DNA from: Nereocystis luetkeana
Taxonomy: Eukaryota > Sar > Phaeophyceae > Laminariales > Laminariaceae
DNA length: 64,000 nt
Direction: 5' to 3'
NCBI GenBank assembly: GCA_031213475.1
Contig: JARUPZ010000014.1
Coordinates: 4,612,556 to 4,676,555 of the forward strand
The position numbers and the translations under genes are program-made. Of this stretch, positions 19,330 through 34,064 are shown in pieces. Under the pieces are notes generated by a model. It ran no database searches. It saw nothing but the letters and a program-made list of their open reading frames with translations, and was not told the DNA's origin. The first letter of the stretch is position 1. Every line of letters starts with the position of its first letter.

Positions 19330-20620
19330 GCTTTTAGCCACACGCCGCAGGTAGGTGCTTTCAGGCATGCTGAGATAGGCACGCCGCAGGCTAGAAAAAA
19401 AGAGATAGGCAAAAAGATAGGCATGCATGACGTGCCTTAATTTGCCTTAAACGTGCCTGTTTAAGGCATTTGCCTTAAAAAATGCCTGAGACGTACCTGA
19501 AACCTTTTCGGCGCCCCACGACAAATCTTATACTAGTTTAAACCGGAACCATTACATCACCCGAACACGAGCGTTGTAAATCCTGCGAGGGGGTCCGTCC
19601 GGTTGAAGTTGATCCTTGACCCTGCAAGCTCCAAGCCGCAGTTGTTTTCGTTGCCCCCGACTCCCCACTCTCCCCACTCTCCTCACCCCCCACACACCAA
19701 CACGTCCCTACCCCCGCGCACTCCATAACACGCCCGCACTCTGTCGGGAACGAACATCGGACATGTCTATATCTGAGCCACAGCAGGGACCATCCTGTCG
19801 ACTGCTGCTATCATCCTCGTTCGTGCCTGTCGCCACATCCCACAAAACACATGGTTTGTCCCGGTCCGTGCTTCGCCCAGACATTTCATGTTTTTCCTTC
19901 TTCTCTCTCGTCACGTCCTCCATGATGAGCAGCTGGCAGCGCATATAGTGAAGCGCGAGTCCTCCTCTAGCCGCACAGACAACCGACTTATTGCGACAGG
20001 CTGCCGCTCGGTGCGGCTGAGGGCCTGCTAGGCACTGTCCTCCTCAAGATTTTGCATGCGGACACGGCACTTCACATCGCAGGTCGGGCGTGGCCCTCGT
20101 CCGCAACAAATGCGGGCTGTCTACATTTTTTCGGGAGGCGGAGCAACCCATTCTACGAAGAAAGCGTAGGTTCAGTTCTGTGTACCAGGTAATTTTTTTT
20201 TTCTGAATAATTTTCTCGGAAAAATCGTTGAACTTTCAGCTAAACTTCGGGCAAGAACGTTCGTGGAAAATCATCATCCATATTTTCTCGGAATTTTCAT
20301 TTTCATATGTTCTCAATATGTTGGTGGGAAAAAAGTAAGAAGGGTTGCCACAAATAGCAAAAGCTTTCTCCCTAGCCGACATCGAAGGCGTTATCCATTC
20401 TCGAAGTTTCAAGTAGTTTTGTGTGAATGGGCAAAATGCCTGAAAAAGTGCCTGAAACTTGTTCAACGCCCCAACGTAAATCTTAGACTAACTTCAAGTA
20501 GTTTGGTTTCAGGTAGGAGGTGGTAAAAGGCGTGAAAAAATGCCTGAAACCTATTCACCACAGTAAGGAGAAACCCTATATATACTAACATCGAGTATAG
20601 TTAGTTTTCGAGAGGTAAAA
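19330..20620. repeat. Region rich in short TGCCTGA/TGCCTTA words
   Basis: Many degenerate copies of GCCTGAAA, GTGCCTG and TTAAGGCA words cluster at 19,340-19,510, 20,430-20,560 and on to 21,120 and 21,870-21,990. They read like a degenerate minisatellite. Between them (19,510-20,160) I see no supported gene. Confidence 0.5.
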
Positions 20621-21120
20621 TGCCCGAGATAATGCTCGTGAACGTACGCACAAGGGTATTTTGCTGGGTTGTCGTGAAGTAGATGGCATAATCATGCGTC
20701 GTTACACTATGTTTTTTATGAAGGCACAACTTGCAGCATACAACTAACGCCACGAAGAAATCTACGTTGCTCAAAGGGGGGTTGTGAGCACGAACAAACA
20801 AGCAATGATGTGGGGAGACAGCATTGTCACCCCTTGACAGACAGCACAGCAACTTTTGACTTGATGAGCCTTGACTGACACCCAACTACTAGGTTTTAGT
20901 GTGGAACACTCGGCCGTACACCCTTGACAGCGCAAGTTTGGCCTTGCTTGACGTGTCTCTTGACACCTTCTTGCGAACAAGCGCTGTGCGGTGGCTACAA
21001 AACAAGGCTACTAGGACTGCGGGGGCTCTTAAAAAAAAGGTATCCCCTTTCCCCTGATTTTGGGAGTTCCAGACTAACGGCGTTATGTTTTTATGCCTTA
21101 AATGCCTGAAAGCGTGCCTG

Positions 21121-21872
21121 AGGGTGTGTCTAAACAGAATCGAAATCGAAAATCGAAAATCGAAATGAAAATAAACAAGGTGCTGATTGATCCCTGCTCA
21201 ACACGTGTTCCCCTTCGTTTTTTAGGTTCCGAGGAAATGAGCGTTTTTTTTACATCCCATTGCCAAAATAAACAAGTTGACGGCTGGAAACCGAATAATT
21301 CAGCGCGTCCTACTGGTCAGCGCAGCCACGTCAAAATATCTATCAGGACCGCAGCACACAGCATCCAAAGCACAGCTAGCACGGCAACACAGCCGCGCAG
21401 ACCCCCCGTAAACAGCCAGCAGGCGAACCACAACCCCAGCCCCGACGTTCTCGGGGCTTTGTTTCCCTGCGTTCGAGACTAAGCGAATATAGATAGTTCG
21501 AGGAAAATTGAGGATGATACACCCGAGAACGAGGTCGGAAGTTCGTTCTCAGCATAATTTCAAGTTTGATCTCGGGGCGTCAACGTTGGACACGCCACCA
21601 CCTCCATGGGAGGCCCAACGACCTCCCGGAATCGAATTGCCGTCGGGCTTGTCTGCTTCTGTGGTGGATCTGTGTTGCCGAGCGCTAGATTGCCGGCATA
21701 TATATCTGCACAGTTGCGCACGGCCTAGTAGGTTACGCTGTCCGTTGCCTTTCGCCTGGATTTTTATTTTCACTTGTCGATTCTGTCCGGGCACCCCGAC
21801 CAATTTTTATCGAAATCGAAATGAATTCGATTTTCGATTGAGCTTTTTTTCGATTCTGTGTAGACACACCCT
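21121..21872. mobile_element. 752-bp terminal-inverted-repeat element
   Basis: The left end AGGGTGTGTCTAAACAGAAT is matched at the right end by its near-perfect inverse (ATTCTGTGTAGACACACCCT), extended by (ATCGAAA)-type repeats on both sides for about 45 bp. An 11-bp direct repeat AAGCGTGCCTG flanks it (21,110-21,120 and 21,874-21,884). A 9-11-bp duplication points to a Mutator-like element. No transposase frame is inside, so it is non-autonomous. Confidence 0.75.
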
Positions 21873-22741
21873 GAAGCGTGCCTGGAAAATATAGGCAAGG
21901 TAGGCACGAAAAGAGTAGTTCAGGCACGCCTGTTTTAGAAACAAACAGCAGTTTAGCTAGGCATTTTTTCAGGCATGGCTAGGGCCTAACATGAATACAG
22001 GTACATGAAATGAATACGTAGGACACAATGATGGCTGTAATTGGCCAACAGCGCCGTTACATTACTGCTGCTTCCTGAGTACAAACATCTTAATGAGCGT
22101 GCTACGAGTAGGAGTACAACAAGCAGGCTGGATTTGGGCTGTTGTTGCACATCGCTGCAACCGTGCAGCAGCAGCAGGCGAAACCATGCGCGTGAGGTGG
22201 CACATATATCCGCAGTATACGTACTCTTTCTATCGTGCGTTGCATGTATGCGTCGGAGCCTCTGCGATGCATCACGGAATAATATTTATATTAGGTAGGT
22301 AGAGCTTGGGGCGCGGGCGCCTGTATCCCGACTCCGAACCACACCTACGACGACAACACCAATAACAAGCGCCACACCGGAAAACTACTCCCCCTTTCTG
22401 ATGTTGCCGAGCAGTAGCAAACAGGCAAAACCAGCGCGTGAGGTGGCACAGCGACGACGACATCAGATTTTTTTTTTTATTAAAACCGTCCCGTTCCGTC
22501 ATAAAAGAATATCACTGCTGTTGTTGTTCCTGGTTGTTCGGTCCTGTCGTGAAATAAATACCTGGTATAGTACTGCTGTACTTACTTACACTCCCGTCGT
22601 GCAACAAAATCCTTTGTAGTGCTGTCCCGTCCCGTCGTGAAAGTCTACACCCCTATGAAATTTACCGTGCCGCCCCGTTGAAAAATGGTGCACCCACTGT
22701 ACCTTCCCGTCCCGTTCCGCCGACTGAAGGGGCGTTATTAA

Positions 22742-22872
22742 CCCTTTCAGGGCCGCAGTCCCGTTTTGGGGGCAAACTGCTTGGATTTGGGGGCAAACTG
22801 CTTGGACTTGGGGACAAACTGCTTGAAATTTGAGTGTTTTGTCCCCAAAACGAGGCTGCGTATCTAAAAGGG
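22742..22872. mobile_element. TTAA MITE (piggyBac-like), copy 2
   Basis: TTAA at 22,738-22,741 and 22,873-22,876 bound ends CCCTTTCAGGGCCGCAG and ...CTGCGTATCTAAAAGGG. It is longer than copy 1 (131 against 89 bp) because a GGGGCAAACTGCTTGGA-type segment is repeated three times in the left arm. Confidence 0.85.
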
Positions 22873-23059
22873 TTAAGGGTCGTTCCTAACGAACCGAAAA
22901 AAATCACGATTCGTGACTTTTTGGCATGCGAAAAAATCATGCACGATCCGTGACATTTCAGTTCAATGTGATAGAGTATACCTTGGTCGACCAGACCTTG
23001 GGACACCTATTATACTCGTTCGTGGATGCGGAGGCGTTCTCGCCGTGATGTACGAAGCA

Positions 23060-23570
23060 CACTGGGTGGGACTCCTTAACCCCTCTTGGGAACACGAACG
23101 AGACCTACAGCTCAACCGACCCCACATCCTCCGCTATTGGTTGGGCACCCCTTCACAGCACCGCCAGACCAACCGTTTATACCGCCAGGTGCGCATCGGG
23201 GCCGCTCACCGCGAACATCGCGGCCCCAGGGCGAAATCTTCCTCTCCCCCGGGTACAGCCTCGTACCACGCACCCTCTGGCTTCACCGCTTCAGCTCTTC
23301 ACCTCTACCCGCTGGGGCGCACCTCTGGTACAAGGCCCGCGATGGCCTTCGGTGGTTGGGCAAAGTTTCCCCCCGCGCCTTGACCGACACCTCCTCCACT
23401 GACTCCTACATCGCCCGCTTCCTCGACGACCCGGGCCCGATCAAGAGTACTCAACTTCCGTCTCTATACACCACTTCACCGAGCGCGACCCAAGGACCCT
23501 GGTGCCTTCAGCGTCATCAGGCCGGAGGACTATTAATAGCACGCGGTGTATTACGTAATGCCAATGCCCC
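23060..23570 (+). pseudogene. Decayed transposable-element coding relic
   Basis: Two overlapping plus frames read consecutively as one protein: the first from about 23,060 to 23,220 (contains HILRYWLGTPSQHRQTNRLY), the second from about 23,200 to 23,570 (contains FLSPGYSLVPRTLWLHRF and ARFLDDPGPI). A frameshift lies between them. From memory, similar sequences recur in oomycete and algal retroelement annotations, but I cannot name the domain. No start codon or complete 5' end is present. Confidence 0.5.
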
Positions 23571-23789
23571 CCCCCCCCCCCCGACTCGTCCGCTCGGCCA
23601 GTAACCGTAGCTCATGGTCGGCGGGTGCGTTAGATTATCGTACACTTTCGGGACCGGGATATTCTGTGCGTCCGCTGTCTTTGACACGCGTTCGCCTTGC
23701 GGGTTGATTCCATCTAGCACCTCACGCTTCGTTTGTTTCGCTAGGGCGCAATTCGCAACAAAAAAATGTTCTTGTACCTCCGGGCTCTA

Positions 23790-24010
23790 CCTTTCTGTTG
23801 CACCTCCTTTTTACCTTTTCTTCGGGGCGGTCTTTCACTCTTCCGGTCTTTAGGTCTTTTTTTGGTCTTTCGGTCTTGACTTGCCTTTTTTTCTTCTTCT
23901 TTCTTGTTTTCCTTTCCTTCTTGTATTTCTTGCTTTCTGTTTCTATCCTTTTGTTTCCTTGTTTTTTTTTGTTCCTCTTCTTCGTTGTTGTTTTGGTTAA
24001 AAGCACGTAG
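23790..24010 (+). repeat. Polypyrimidine tract
   Basis: About 200 bp almost entirely T and C on the plus strand. Lysine-rich minus-strand ORFs here are compositional. Confidence 0.7.
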
Positions 24011-24539
24011 GGGCCTTGTTGTGTCCTTCTCGCTCTAGCTTCATGTGGACTCCACCCTACATCAAGCCTATTGCTGGATTTTTCATCAGCTTCCTAGTTC
24101 GTGCCTTACCTTGCTCGGTCTCTCCCGCTTTTCTCGTAGGCCTACACCGCGGACAGCCACGACTTGTTACATCGGGCCTACAGTTGCCGACCGCCCCTTG
24201 GCATTTCTGGCTTCGTATTTCTACCACGAGAAACATCCCTTTGTGTCATTACTCTTTCGTTTCCTTTGCGTTTTCCTTCTCTAGCACGAATGCTGCCCCT
24301 AACAGAGGCGTCTTAGCCTCATTTACGAGGTGTGGGTTGGTCTGTGGTCTCATCGGGCTGTCGTTTGTTTTGAATAGCAGTATCTTGGGCCCCCTCTTGC
24401 GATTCATCATATGAATAAGTAGCCATCTCCGTATCGTCGTGGGATCTGCATTTACGGCTATTCAGGGTGGGCTAATGTGATAGAGTACCTTGGTTTATAG
24501 TAAAAAGACAAACCAGCAGTAGTGGCCGTTAGATGCCAT

Positions 24540-24715
24540 TCTGGCAATCGGATCTTACTCCTTTTACCGTCTGGAATCAGATATCTCGTATTTGTCAGAC
24601 CGGTACGCAGGCTAGTATTCCCTTGTACACGTACTCCCTTTACCGTCTGGAATAACATATTAGCATTTTTTATTTTCAAAACGGATACGCAGGGTAGTAT
24701 CTAAGTAGCCGAGGA
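24540..24715 (+). repeat. Direct repeat with TACCGTCTGGAAT
   Basis: Two ~80-bp units (about 24,545-24,620 and 24,625-24,705) share CTCC(C)TTTTACCGTCTGGAAT and a ACGCAGG(C/G)TAGTAT end. Confidence 0.65.
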
Positions 24716-25564
24716 GACAGAGATGTACGCACGTCGTATGTTCATACGTCAGGTTTTACGGGGTGTTGCGCTATTGAAGATGAGGGTGACGCGTGCACCC
24801 TTGCCAGTAGATTGTAGCCGGTTGAAGCCAGAAGATACTTCTGGCTTCAAAAACCATCTGCTCCCCCCCCCCCCCCCCTTCATTCTCAGTCGTCTCACTT
24901 GCCCCTTCAAACAAGCCGCACATCAAGAATATAAGAGGACGTCAATACGAACTGCGTCTGAGTTCGGCCAAGCTCAGACACCTATGTCACGCTTCTTCTG
25001 TGGATCATCACCTCTGGCACCCTTGCCCTCTCTCCACATCACATCAAACGAAAAAAAAAAAAAACGTCACGTTTTTTTGTGATATTTTCAAATCGTAAGA
25101 ATTCCGATATTTCGAACCCCACGGTTTTTGCGGGTGGTTCCAACCCTCGCGAGTGGGGCGCGGCCAGCACGGCCAGGCCGCGCGCGACCGACCGCACCTG
25201 GCCCGCCCCGTCGTATATTCGAATCACGGGCCGAAGCCTGACCCAGCCTGCGAGATTCCTATTTCACCGACCGTCGGCCAAGCCCGGTTCGCGGCATTCC
25301 ATCTCGCAGGGCGTCTGCCCGGGCGGGCCTGTGACATACTCAGGTCATTTTCGCGTTTGTTTGCCTTCGAACTGTGGCTCCTCCTCCTCGAAATTTCGAG
25401 GCCATAACCTGCTCGTGAGCCCGTACCCAGCGGTGTCTTTGGGTAGCCGCCGGTTGTCCACAAGCGGCGTACGAGTCTGCCATGCCCCTATACCGACCTT
25501 CGGATACCGTTGGTGCGCGTGGGTTGCGTAGTGCCTTGATCAGGCGTGATTGGAGACACATAAA

Positions 25565-25740
25565 ATGTCACGAATCGTGATTTTGTTTTTTTTACGGAAA
25601 AGCTAAAAACAATGGCGTCATGAATCGTGTTTTTTTTTGTCGTGATTCACGACAAAAAACACACGTATCACGACAAAAGTCATCACGACAAAAAACACAC
25701 GTATCACGACAAAAATCTCACCAATCGTATTTTTTTTTGT
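25565..25740. repeat. Hairpin-rich TCACGACAAAAA repeats
   Basis: Contains the inverted pair TTGTCGTGATTCACGACAA and two direct copies of a 30-bp unit starting TCACGACAAAAAACACACG. Strong stem potential at the right end of the 2.9-kb unit. Confidence 0.75.
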
Positions 25741-25759
25741 CCGTTAGGAGCGGCTTTAA

Positions 25760-26245
25760 CTGCACGCTTTTTTTCGCGTTTCGGGGAAAATTCCCGGATT
25801 TAATTTTCCGTTTCGGGGATTTTTTTCAAACCCCCGCAAGGTGAGGGTAAAAAACTGGACCCACACTACCCCCCCCCCCCTCTCCCTCCCCCCCCTCCCT
25901 TGGCCGGCCCAATTCCCCCCCCCCCCCCTCCAAACTAAATAATGCGTATTTGGGTTTATTTCGAAGCCCTATCAACCTTTTTGATCGATACAAGTATACG
26001 TACCACATCTAAACCGTACCGACGTGCGCTTTTTTGTTGTTGTTTCGTTTTCTAAATCTGCGTTCCAACTTGACCAAACCAGCGCTCACATCAAGCTCAT
26101 ATGTACATTTACATATATGTACGCATGTGCCCCAGTGTGTCCGCAAAAAAAGTTGGCGAAAAGGCTTGCTTGACAGAGAGTATATTTGATCAAATCTGGT
26201 GCGTATTGCAACAATCACACCAATGGCGTGGGGATGGAGCTTGGT
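25760..26245. other. No gene recognised
   Basis: C-rich homopolymer blocks at about 25,868-25,930 and otherwise unremarkable sequence. Confidence 0.5.
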
Positions 26246-26500
26246 TGCGGCTTAGGATTTCATAATATAACGTAAAGAGTACACATTGAGATAGAGGAAG
26301 GAGAAATGACAACAGAGTATCGTAGATAAAACATCGGGAGAAGTAGCCATAGAAGGCAAATAGACCTTGTGCATACGCGTACAGTAGGTTTCCTTTGTTT
26401 CCGGGGTTTTCTTCTTATAGGGATATTTTGAGTGATCACCGTTCAAGCTCATGCTGCACATTGTCAGATGGCAAGCATAACAATAATAATAATATGTTTG
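26246..26500 (+). repeat. Dispersed repeat family C, copy 1
   Basis: Ends at TTGTCAGATGGCAAGCATAA followed by an ATA-type microsatellite tail, like the 3' end of a non-LTR element or SINE. Related copies: 48,385-48,610 (full), 38,640-38,800 and 39,670-39,960 (3' ends), 42,405-42,520 and 48,630-48,720 (inverted), 32,560-32,655 (inverted). No ORF recognised. Confidence 0.7.
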
Positions 26501-26539
26501 TATGGCGCATAGACTTCAACCAAGATAAGGTCAGAGTTT

Positions 26540-27280
26540 CTACTCAAGTACATCAGCAATGGTGGGTGTGCGGCGGCGGCGGTGTGTGTGTGTGTGTGTG
26601 TTTTTTTTTTCTTCTGTTTTTGGCAGGGGAGATAGAACCGTCCACTCCACAACCTGCGCTACTTGAACGTACGCCTGAAAGGCAGAGGACACATCCATAC
26701 TTACAGTAGCTATGTCTATACCTCCGACCACTTCATGCGGACCCCCTCGGCCAAGTTTCGGCCGTCGCAATTATCCCGCCCTGTCCCGTCCCTGGCAGGG
26801 CGCCGCCCCCTACCCCTACGTCCCCTGCCTCTACCTTGCATGATGTTGATTCGTGGTACTCGACGGATTGTGTGTCAGCTTCTTCTTCATTCTGAACGAA
26901 TAATGGCCTCCCTGCGCAGTGCCGGAAGAAAAAGGAATTTTCATTTTTTTTTTACAAATACACATCGGGTGCAAAGACGTTGGTCTTGTCAGCGAGAGAG
27001 AATCTTTGGGCTCCAAAGTGTAAACTTTACCCCATCCACGGGGGGAACAGCGTATTCATAGCCAAATATGGTGTCAGAACGTAACGGGGTACACGTCAGG
27101 GGTGACCATCGTGGGTTCTGATCACTGCGCGCCCCCTCTCCGTAGCACCTGGTAGTGTCTACGTAGCCGCTTTCTCGTTTGGCGCTGCTGGGAGCTCAAA
27201 CATGCTCATTAAATATCGCGAGAGTTTCTTCCACTTGCAAACATTAGATGTCATACCAGCCTTGGACGCAGACATGCGCG
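26540..27280. other. No gene recognised
   Basis: Holds a (GT)n tract at 26,581-26,600 and a poly-T. ORFs up to about 130 codons have no recognisable motif. Confidence 0.5.
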
Positions 27281-27285
27281 CTCCA

Positions 27286-27286
<1 letters not shown>

Positions 27287-27334
<48 letters not shown>
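27287..27334 (+). repeat. Poly-C tract, about 44 nt
   Basis: One of the longest homopolymers in the window; shorter ones lie at 23,568-23,582, 24,866-24,878, 28,255-28,271 and 30,624-30,641. Lengths may be unreliable in assembly. Confidence 0.85.
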
Positions 27335-27337
<3 letters not shown>

Positions 27338-27379
27338 ACCCTCCTGCCCCTCCAGTAAACGACGGGTTTCACACGAACT

Positions 27380-28320
27380 AACCCAGGACAACAGCCCCCG
27401 GCAAAATCTCCGCAATAGATGTTCCCGCACGAATATCTCGCAGGTGTCGCGGGATTTATGCGGGATTTTATCCCGTTCCCTTGAAAATGTCGCTCCCGCG
27501 GTCACATCCAAACAGTTACAGCCTCCGTGGACATCGTAATATATTCCATTCCCATCATCCAAACGATTCCTGCGGAATCATCGCTCTTGTATCTGCCATA
27601 TGAAAAACGTGCAGAGCTTGTTCCAGGCATACCATCCAAACGTAAAAAAGGAAACTATAGTCCAACTACTTCAAATATCATCACTCACACCCAACAAACA
27701 TTCCGCGCTTCAACGTACCCCCCCCCCATATTTCAGCGCGGGGTAGCAACAACACTACAAAACAATTTTAAACATGGCAGTCCTAAGAAAAAAAACATGA
27801 ATAGCGGAGAAAAAACCCGCAAGGGTTCCACGGGATACGTGGGAAACCTTCCCGCTCTATTCCCGCTCCGATGCAAATACCGTTTTCCCAAGGCCCCACC
27901 CAACCGATCCCGTGGAAGTCTTGATTTCCCATTCCCACCCGTACGGTTCCCGTGGAAAAATTGATTGCCAATCCTCCTCAAGAGCATGCGCGCTTCATCG
28001 CACCCCCCCCACACACTACGGCTCTACCTGGTATATCATGGAGGGTGAAAACAACAATACAAATAAAATTCCGGGGCGTTCCCGCGGGAGTCCACAGGAT
28101 ATGGGAAATATGCCTGCCCCGGTGCAAAATATCCTCCCCACGGTTTCATCCAAACAGTTTCAATTACCGCGGAAACCCTGATTTCCCATTCCCACGCAAA
28201 AGGTTCCCGTGGAAACACTGATTTTCAATTCGCACCCTAACACATGCGCGCTTCACCCCCCCCCCCCCCCCAAATATCGGCGGGGGGGTGACAACTCCTC
28301 ACCAATTACCGCTACCTTGA
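27380..28320 (+). repeat. Imperfect tandem repeats with GGTTCCCGTGGAA
   Basis: Repeated words include CATCCAAACAGTT (27,506 and 28,148), TTCCCATTCCCACxCG with GGTTCCCGTGGAAA (27,926-27,958 and 28,180-28,216), GCATGCGCGCTTCA, and a GCGGGG tail after a C-run. The units are diverged. No protein is supported. Confidence 0.6.
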
Positions 28321-28831
28321 TTACAACCCTTGAGTACAACTGCTCTGGATGAAGCCCAAAACGTGCACACATCGGTTAACCCTGACCAATTTTAGACGTG
28401 TTTCCCCTTTTACGTCGCTTGTGAAGGCGACAGTCGTCTATAAGACAACCTCTTTCGGCTGAAAGAGTAGAGCTCGTTCATCCCAAACTTTCGATATCAT
28501 CAAGAAATGTTTCAATCTCACTGCACCCCCCCCCGTATCCTCCCACCCCTTCCTATCTCGACCACTTCCCTATCACCCCCCCCCCTTCCCGTGAACCTTC
28601 GTCCCCTCTCCGCCCCCCACTCCCCTTATCACCCCGCTCGTTTGCCTCGTGGACAGCCATGCACATGAAATCAACACCTTTTAACAAGAAAGGTAGCAAC
28701 TGCTGTTTTTTTCCCACCGCGGCGCCAATAGACGACCCTGCTGGCTGGCTACAACTATCGTTGGTCATGGAGCGGTTGCTCGTTCACCAACGACGTCAAG
28801 CGGATATCCCCATCACCCCCCTCCGCATCGA

Positions 28832-28915
28832 CGAAAACCCGACTTGTTCCGCACCGGCACTTTAGGGATGCGAGGGTCTACAGTCATACGATTACACCTA
28901 TGCATGGCATGAGTG
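28832..28915 (+). repeat. Family D fragment
   Basis: Matches the GGGATGCGAGGGTCTA core of the family seen at 46.8, 47.1, 56.8, 62.5 and 63.0 kb. 28,320-28,830 has no supported gene. Confidence 0.65.
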
Positions 28916-29186
28916 CAACCCCCCACCCTATTACCCCGTTTGCCCCTCTGGGGAACACCCGAGCCCACGAAAGCAGCAATTTGAAACAGGAAAAAGCGAA
29001 ACGCACTGTTTTGTTCATCGCAGCCCGAGGAAACGTGCCCGGGTTGTCTATCATAGCACTGGACTGCTGGCATGGAGTGCCTGCTTTGTGACATATGTAT
29101 GGGAAAAAACTAAAAACGAAGCTAAAAACTGTTGTTTGTTTGTCGCAGCACGAATAAACGACACTTAGTATTGGCTACCTTCTACC

Positions 29187-30404
<1,218 letters not shown>

Positions 30405-31516
30405 ACCTACTGCTGATCATGGTGTGCTTGTTGAAAATATTCTCGACATGAACCACAAGAAAAGGTTTAACGGAAAAACGGCACTTCACTACTTGCTGTC
30501 GACGATGGAATGCGTGCCTGCCAAATACTTTCCTGGCACGCACCGCCAACAACAAATCGTGTTTTTCGCAGCGTGAAAAACAGACACTGCCTGATAGGTT
30601 ACTACTACTGCTTACACAGGTACCCCCCCCCCCCCCCCCCCGTGCAGAATGTGTGGGCGTAGAACAGTCCCTGTGGAGACGTGGAACAATGTAGCAAACT
30701 GTACAAGGCGTCAACAACCTCTCAATTCAAACCGCCCAATGGTGTGCTACATTGTCCAGAGTCTCATCAAGGGGCTGTTTGCGCCCTTTTTGTGCTTGGG
30801 GGGGGATTCCGGCCGCCTGTGTATTGCTGGTGATGGGGGGTGTGCCTGTCAGGTACGCCCCTGATACGCACCACGAACAAGAAAAGGGACAGCAACGCTG
30901 TGTGCTTGGTTGTCGCGCCCTTCAAGAAAAACGACACTGAATTTGGCTGGGTACTACTGAACGCCCTACTGCCATACCAGGGCTACTGCTGACTGCTGCT
31001 CATTGTGTGTGTACTCGCCGATTGGTTTCCTGTGCTAAACCAGTGCCATAGGTACCTGCTGCCTTTACGAACAGCTAACCACCACCACCACCACCACCCC
31101 TACCACCGCTCGTGGGCACGAGATAGTGTACCAGGGTATGCGCACATGCGACTCGAGAGAGGTAGAGGCTTAAGATAAGAGACTGACTAATATTTTATCG
31201 GCATACTATACGAACCAGGGTGCTAAATATTACAACCAAAAACGTGTTGTACCCCACCACAATAACCGCACGTGAAGGATGCAGGCACTTTGACGGAACA
31301 AAATCCTGGTGTAGTACGGTACAGGGCTTCCCCCCCACCCCCGCATATCTAAGCGGCGACCAAAAGCCAACCCCGACGGCCCGCCCCCCCTCCCCCCCCC
31401 CCCCCAAGCGGGGGTGGCAGCGACAGCAGCATAGACGGCGGGATCGTGGTAACCATTACCGTGCTGGAAGGGCTGCACAGTGGTCGCTATTGCTGTTGTT
31501 AATGGTGGCGTAGCGA
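30405..31516. other. No gene recognised
   Basis: Several short ORFs, a poly-C at 30,624-30,641 and a CCA-triplet tract at 31,079-31,096. The fragment around 30,420-30,760 has mixed composition but no domain. Confidence 0.5.
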
Positions 31517-32692
<1,176 letters not shown>

Positions 32693-32819
32693 GTCAGATA
32701 TATCAGATATATCAGATAACCAGATACATCTGATATATCAGATGGATTAGATATACCAGATAGATTCTAACCTGCAGTTATGAGGTGTTGTGTAGGATCT
32801 GCAAACATTTACCCTATTA

Positions 32820-32939
32820 TTACGGGGGACCATAGCTAATAGGACCAAATATTGTTACGGTATTAATAATAGTAGAAATGGTTAAATATACAGGTTTTTT
32901 ATGTATACCACAGGTCCTATTGACTATGGTCCCCCGTAA
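32820..32939. mobile_element. TTACGGGGG-family MITE, copy 6
   Basis: Ends TTACGGGGGACCATAG and CTATGGTCCCCCGTAA, flanked by TA at 32,818-32,819 and 32,940-32,941. It contains TATTAATA (32,861-32,868) where copy 1 has a single TA. Confidence 0.92.
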
Positions 32940-33171
32940 TAGTGGTGCAGGTCCAACTTAGGCAACACGGTCTACAGTAGATCATGCAGGCTATACACGG
33001 CTCCCACCCGGCAACATGAGCTATAGATCATGCGGACTATCTATCGATCTGCCCTAAGGTATCTAGACCATGAACTGGGAAACGATGATCTGTCCCATGT
33101 GTGAAATATGGACTATTTTGACTTGATTGTAGTGCGGCGACAACCGTATAAGCTATCGGCACTGAAATATC

Positions 33172-34064
33172 CGAGGCTGTTCGCGGGTTAGGAAGTGTTC
33201 AAAGCTTCATGGGTCGGGTCGGGTCGCATCAAAACTTTTTCAAATCTCGCGGGCCGGGTCAGGTCGGTCAACAGTGTTTCGAATCTCTCACGGGTCGGGT
33301 CCGGTCGGGCCAAGAATTTTGAAATATCATGAGTCGGGTCGGGTCAGTTCAAGAGTCGATAAAAAGCTTACGGGTCGGGTCGGGTCGGGTCGGGCCGGTT
33401 CAAGAGGCGATGAAAAGCTTACTGGTCGGGTCAGGTCATGACTCGCGAGAAACGGGTCATTCGCGGATCGGACCAGCATGACCCGCGAGTTTTTCTCTGT
33501 TGACCCGCTGATCGGACCCGCGCATCCGGCCCGCGAACCCGCCATTTCAAAAAGTACCCGCTCTCTGCCCCAAGGCTTCTCTCGTACCAAGGCTGAATAC
33601 TGCTCTGTTGGTATCATATTCGATAACTGAAACACCGCCAAATCCGTATACGTGTGTCCTCATCCATCCATACCCACTACAGCCAGGTCACATATCACTG
33701 TGGAGTACAAAATGAAGAGCAACTTCCTTTTGAAGTGTCGAACCTCGGGCCGGATTCGTGGGTCGAACCCGCGGGTCAAGAGAGATGGTCTAGCGGGTTG
33801 AGGTGACCTGACCCGCGATACGATCCGTATCTCACGGGTCAATCGCAACTTGGCGGGTCGGGTCGGGTCAGGCCAGGAGGTCTTCGAAATCTCACGGGTC
33901 GGGTCGGGTCGGGTCAGGTCATAAGGTTTTCAAATCTCCCGGGTTGGGTCGGGTCCGGTCCGGCTCGGTCGGGTCCGGTCCGGCCCGGTCGGGTCAGGAG
34001 GTCTCGCCGGTCAGACTGACCCGACCCGACCCGAGAAGTTTGATCTGACCCTCGAACAGCCCTG
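33172..34064. mobile_element. hAT-like element with GGGTC arrays, copy 1
   Basis: The ends (CGAGGCTGTTCGCGGGT and ACCCTCGAACAGCCCTG) are related to the ends of copy 2 (38,802-39,655). Flanking 8-mers GAAATATC (33,164-33,171) and GAAGTATC (34,065-34,072) differ at one base, fitting the 8-bp hAT target duplication. Both subterminal arms are packed with GGGTCGGGTC repeats around a ~400-bp unique core. No transposase, so non-autonomous. Confidence 0.75.

Larger units (their letters stand above)
22877..25755. mobile_element. 2.9-kb TTAA-bounded unit with imperfect TIRs
   Basis: After TTAA (22,873-22,876) the sequence GGGTCGTTCCTAACGAACC and the following A-tract with ATCACGATTCGTGA is mirrored, with about three-quarters identity over 40 bp, before TTAA at 25,756-25,759. 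Several more copies of the TCACGA(A/T)TCGTGA word lie inside (about 25,568-25,730). The unit shares its left TTAA with the adjoining MITE. Its only recognisable coding material is the relic at 23,060-23,570. Whether it ever moved as one unit is inference. Confidence 0.5.
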
